From assembly GCF_015773195.1 (NCBI RefSeq), contig NZ_JADWYK010000001.1, forward strand, positions 248,001-312,000: a stretch of DNA of 64,000 nucleotides, given 5' to 3'. The stretch is from Hymenobacter guriensis. GTDB lineage: Bacteria; Bacteroidota; Bacteroidia; Cytophagales; Hymenobacteraceae. Under the pieces are notes generated by a model. That model made no database searches. It was not told where the DNA came from and saw nothing but the letters and a program-made list of their open reading frames with translations. This document shows positions 62,354 through 64,000 of this stretch, piece by piece. Each line of letters begins with the position of its first letter. The stretch's first letter is position 1. The position numbers and the translations under genes were made by a program.

Positions 62354-63838
62354 ATGTCCCCTACCCTCGTGCTTAGCCTCATTGCGGGCTACTTCGTTGT
62401 ACTCATCATCATCTCGATTCTGACCTCGCGCAAAGCCACGAGTGAGTCGTTCTTCATTGCCAACCGCAACGCGCCCTGGTACATGGTGGCCTTTGCCATG
62501 ATTGGCACCTCCCTGTCGGGCGTCACCTTCATCTCTATTCCCGGCATGGTGGCCTCCCAAAGCTGGAGCTACATGGCCGTGGTGCTGGGCTACATTGTGG
62601 GCTACCTCGTGATTGGCACCGTGCTCATGCCGCTTTACTACCGGCTGCGGCTGGTGAGCATCTACACTTACCTGGAGCAGCGGTTCGGGTTCTGGAGCTA
62701 CAAAACCGGGGCCTTGTTTTTCCTGATTTCCCGGGCCGTGGGCGCGGCGTTCCGGCTGTTCTTGGTGGCGGGCGTGCTGCAGCTGGCCGTGTTCGATGGG
62801 CTGGGCGTGCCGTTTGCCGTCACGGTTACCATCAGCATCCTGCTGATTTACCTCTACACCTTCCGTGGCGGACTCAAAACAATCCTCTGGACCGACACTT
62901 TCCAGACCATGGCCATGCTGCTGTGCGTGGGCGTGAGCATCTACCTCATGGCCGACGAGCTGAACCTGGGCTTTGCCGGCCTGGTGAAAACGGTGAAGGA
63001 AAGCACCATGTCGCAGATCTACTTCTCCGACCCCAAGGACGACAAGTTCTTCTGGAAGCAGTTTGCCTCGGGCGCGTTTATCACCATCGTGATGACCGGG
63101 CTCGACCAGGACATGATGCAGAAAAACCTGAGCTGCCGCTCCCTGCCCGATGCTCAGAAAAATATGTTCTGGTTTACGCTGGCTATTGTGGTGGTGAATG
63201 TGTTTTTCCTGTCGCTGGGCGTACTGCTCTACCAGTTTGCCGCCGCCAAGGGCATTCAGTTGCCGATGAATCCGGATACCGGTAAGGTTATCGGCGACAA
63301 CGTGTTTCCGCTGCTGGCTACCAACCACTTCTCCCTGTTTGCGGGCATCGTGTTCATCCTGGGCATCATTGCCGTCACCTACGCCTCCGCCGACTCTGCC
63401 CTCACGGCCCTCACCACCTCGTTTTGCGTGGATATGCTCGATATCCAGCAGTACGACGAACAGCGCCAGAAGCGGCTGCGCCACCTCACGCACTTCGGTT
63501 TTTCCATCGTGCTGATCATCATTATCCTGATCTTCCGGGCCATCAACGACCAGAGCGTTATTACCTCCGTATTTAAGGCGGCGGGCTACACGTATGGGCC
63601 GCTGCTGGGGCTGTTTTCATTTGGCATCTTCACGCGCCGCGGCCTGCACGACAAGCTGGTGCTGCCCGTGTGCGTGGTGGCCCCGCTCCTGACATGGTTT
63701 ATCAACGAGCACTCCGTGGCATGGTGGGATTACAAGTTTGGCTTCGAGATTCTGATGCTCAACGGGCTGATTACCTTCCTGGGGCTGCTGGCCATTTCGC
63801 GCCCGCGCCAGGTCGTCGAATTGAACCCCGCCGCCTAG
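62354..63838 (+). CDS. Sodium:solute symporter (SSS family)
   Basis: A 494-residue transporter with about 13 transmembrane helices. It couples Na+ entry to uptake of a sugar, sialic acid, amino acid or similar. Markers are the SRKATSESFFIANRNAPWYM start after helix 1, MIGTSLSGVTFISIPGM (helix 2), FRGGLKTILWTDTFQ (helix 6-7 loop), GLDQDMMQKNLSCRS and VTYASADSALTALTTSFCVD. The ATG at 62354 gives the standard beginning; an upstream start at 62306 adds 16 residues. The specific substrate cannot be read; it may import sugars released by the glucan locus. Confidence 0.92.
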   Translation: MSPTLVLSLIAGYFVVLIIISILTSRKATSESFFIANRNAPWYMVAFAMIGTSLSGVTFISIPGMVASQSWSYMAVVLGYIVGYLVIGTVLMPLYYRLRLVSIYTYLEQRFGFWSYKTGALFFLISRAVGAAFRLFLVAGVLQLAVFDGLGVPFAVTVTISILLIYLYTFRGGLKTILWTDTFQTMAMLLCVGVSIYLMADELNLGFAGLVKTVKESTMSQIYFSDPKDDKFFWKQFASGAFITIVMTGLDQDMMQKNLSCRSLPDAQKNMFWFTLAIVVVNVFFLSLGVLLYQFAAAKGIQLPMNPDTGKVIGDNVFPLLATNHFSLFAGIVFILGIIAVTYASADSALTALTTSFCVDMLDIQQYDEQRQKRLRHLTHFGFSIVLIIIILIFRAINDQSVITSVFKAAGYTYGPLLGLFSFGIFTRRGLHDKLVLPVCVVAPLLTWFINEHSVAWWDYKFGFEILMLNGLITFLGLLAISRPRQVVELNPAA

Positions 63839-63861
63839 CCGGGGGTTAGGGGAAGTCGGTG

Positions 63862-63869
63862 TACCTTTG
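63862..63869 (+). promoter_or_regulatory. Bacteroidota -7 box before the last gene
   Basis: TACCTTTG, an exact TAnnTTTG match, 23 nt upstream of the ATG at 63893. Confidence 0.6.
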
Positions 63870-63892
63870 CACTCCTTATTGCCCCGCCCTCC

Positions 63893-64000
63893 ATGAAACA
63901 TCTGTTCTTCATCTTGTTGCTCGTAGCTTCGGCCCAGGTGGCCCGGGCTCAGCAAACCACGGTGCTGAAACCCGGCCAGCGGGGCGTGCCGCGTCATTCC
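63893..64000 (+). CDS. Secreted protein, N-terminal fragment (cut by window edge)
   Basis: The first 36 codons of a gene. The signal peptide is MKHLFFILLLVASAQVARAQ with cleavage likely after ARA. The mature start (QTTVLKPGQRGVPRHS) does not identify a family. It follows the symporter gene by 54 nt with its own promoter box. Confidence 0.75.
   Translation, partial: MKHLFFILLLVASAQVARAQQTTVLKPGQRGVPRHS

Overview
The window looks like chromosomal DNA of a Bacteroidota member close to Hymenobacter (Cytophagales). Evidence: GC-rich coding DNA, TAnnTTTG-type -7 promoter boxes, C-terminal type IX secretion (T9SS) sorting domains, a hybrid two-component regulator that joins a periplasmic sensor to an AraC domain, and a KGG-repeat stress protein. 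The genus is inferred from style, not from a marker gene. I saw no rRNA, tRNA, CRISPR array or transposase.

Layout. 1-4421: a reductive pyrimidine-catabolism operon (3' end of hydA, beta-ureidopropionase, preT, preA). 4422-7300: a small accessory stretch with a Tat/lipoprotein GH1 beta-glucosidase, a second decayed copy of the preA 3' end, and an AT-rich orphan gene. 7716-19339: housekeeping genes (dnaK, purE, marC, hemE, hldA-like kinase, aspC) mixed with an FAD monooxygenase, a DegT-type aminotransferase and a membrane endonuclease/exonuclease/phosphatase protein. 19656-21794: a glycosyltransferase fused to a degenerate sugar-phosphate transferase. 21933-27784: a tripartite RND efflux operon. 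27885-32080: recR, clpS, an unknown gene, an SDR oxidoreductase and a second GH1-like glycosidase. 32309-34987: a hybrid histidine kinase facing a LytTR response regulator. 35330-40073: small secreted proteins, cyanophycinase, the KGG protein and a metallo-beta-lactamase-fold hydrolase.

40225-54983 is the main accessory locus. A hybrid regulator with a sugar-binding-protein-like sensor precedes GH30, a T9SS-secreted protein of unknown function, GH30, two tandem GH5-RICIN-T9SS enzymes, a third GH30 and a LacI regulator. No SusC/SusD pair is present. I read it as a secreted/surface system for beta-glucan (perhaps fungal cell wall) degradation; the substrate is inferred. 55113-64000 holds a methyltransferase, an M61 peptidase, a Bax-inhibitor-1 family protein, a NAPE-PLD-like hydrolase, a T9SS protein, a sodium:solute symporter and the start of a secreted protein.

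A recurring feature is long imperfect inverted repeats in the gaps between genes. Their architecture is shared (arms of about 15-30 nt, loops of 20-130 nt), but each gap uses different short words. They occur even inside the pyrimidine operon.
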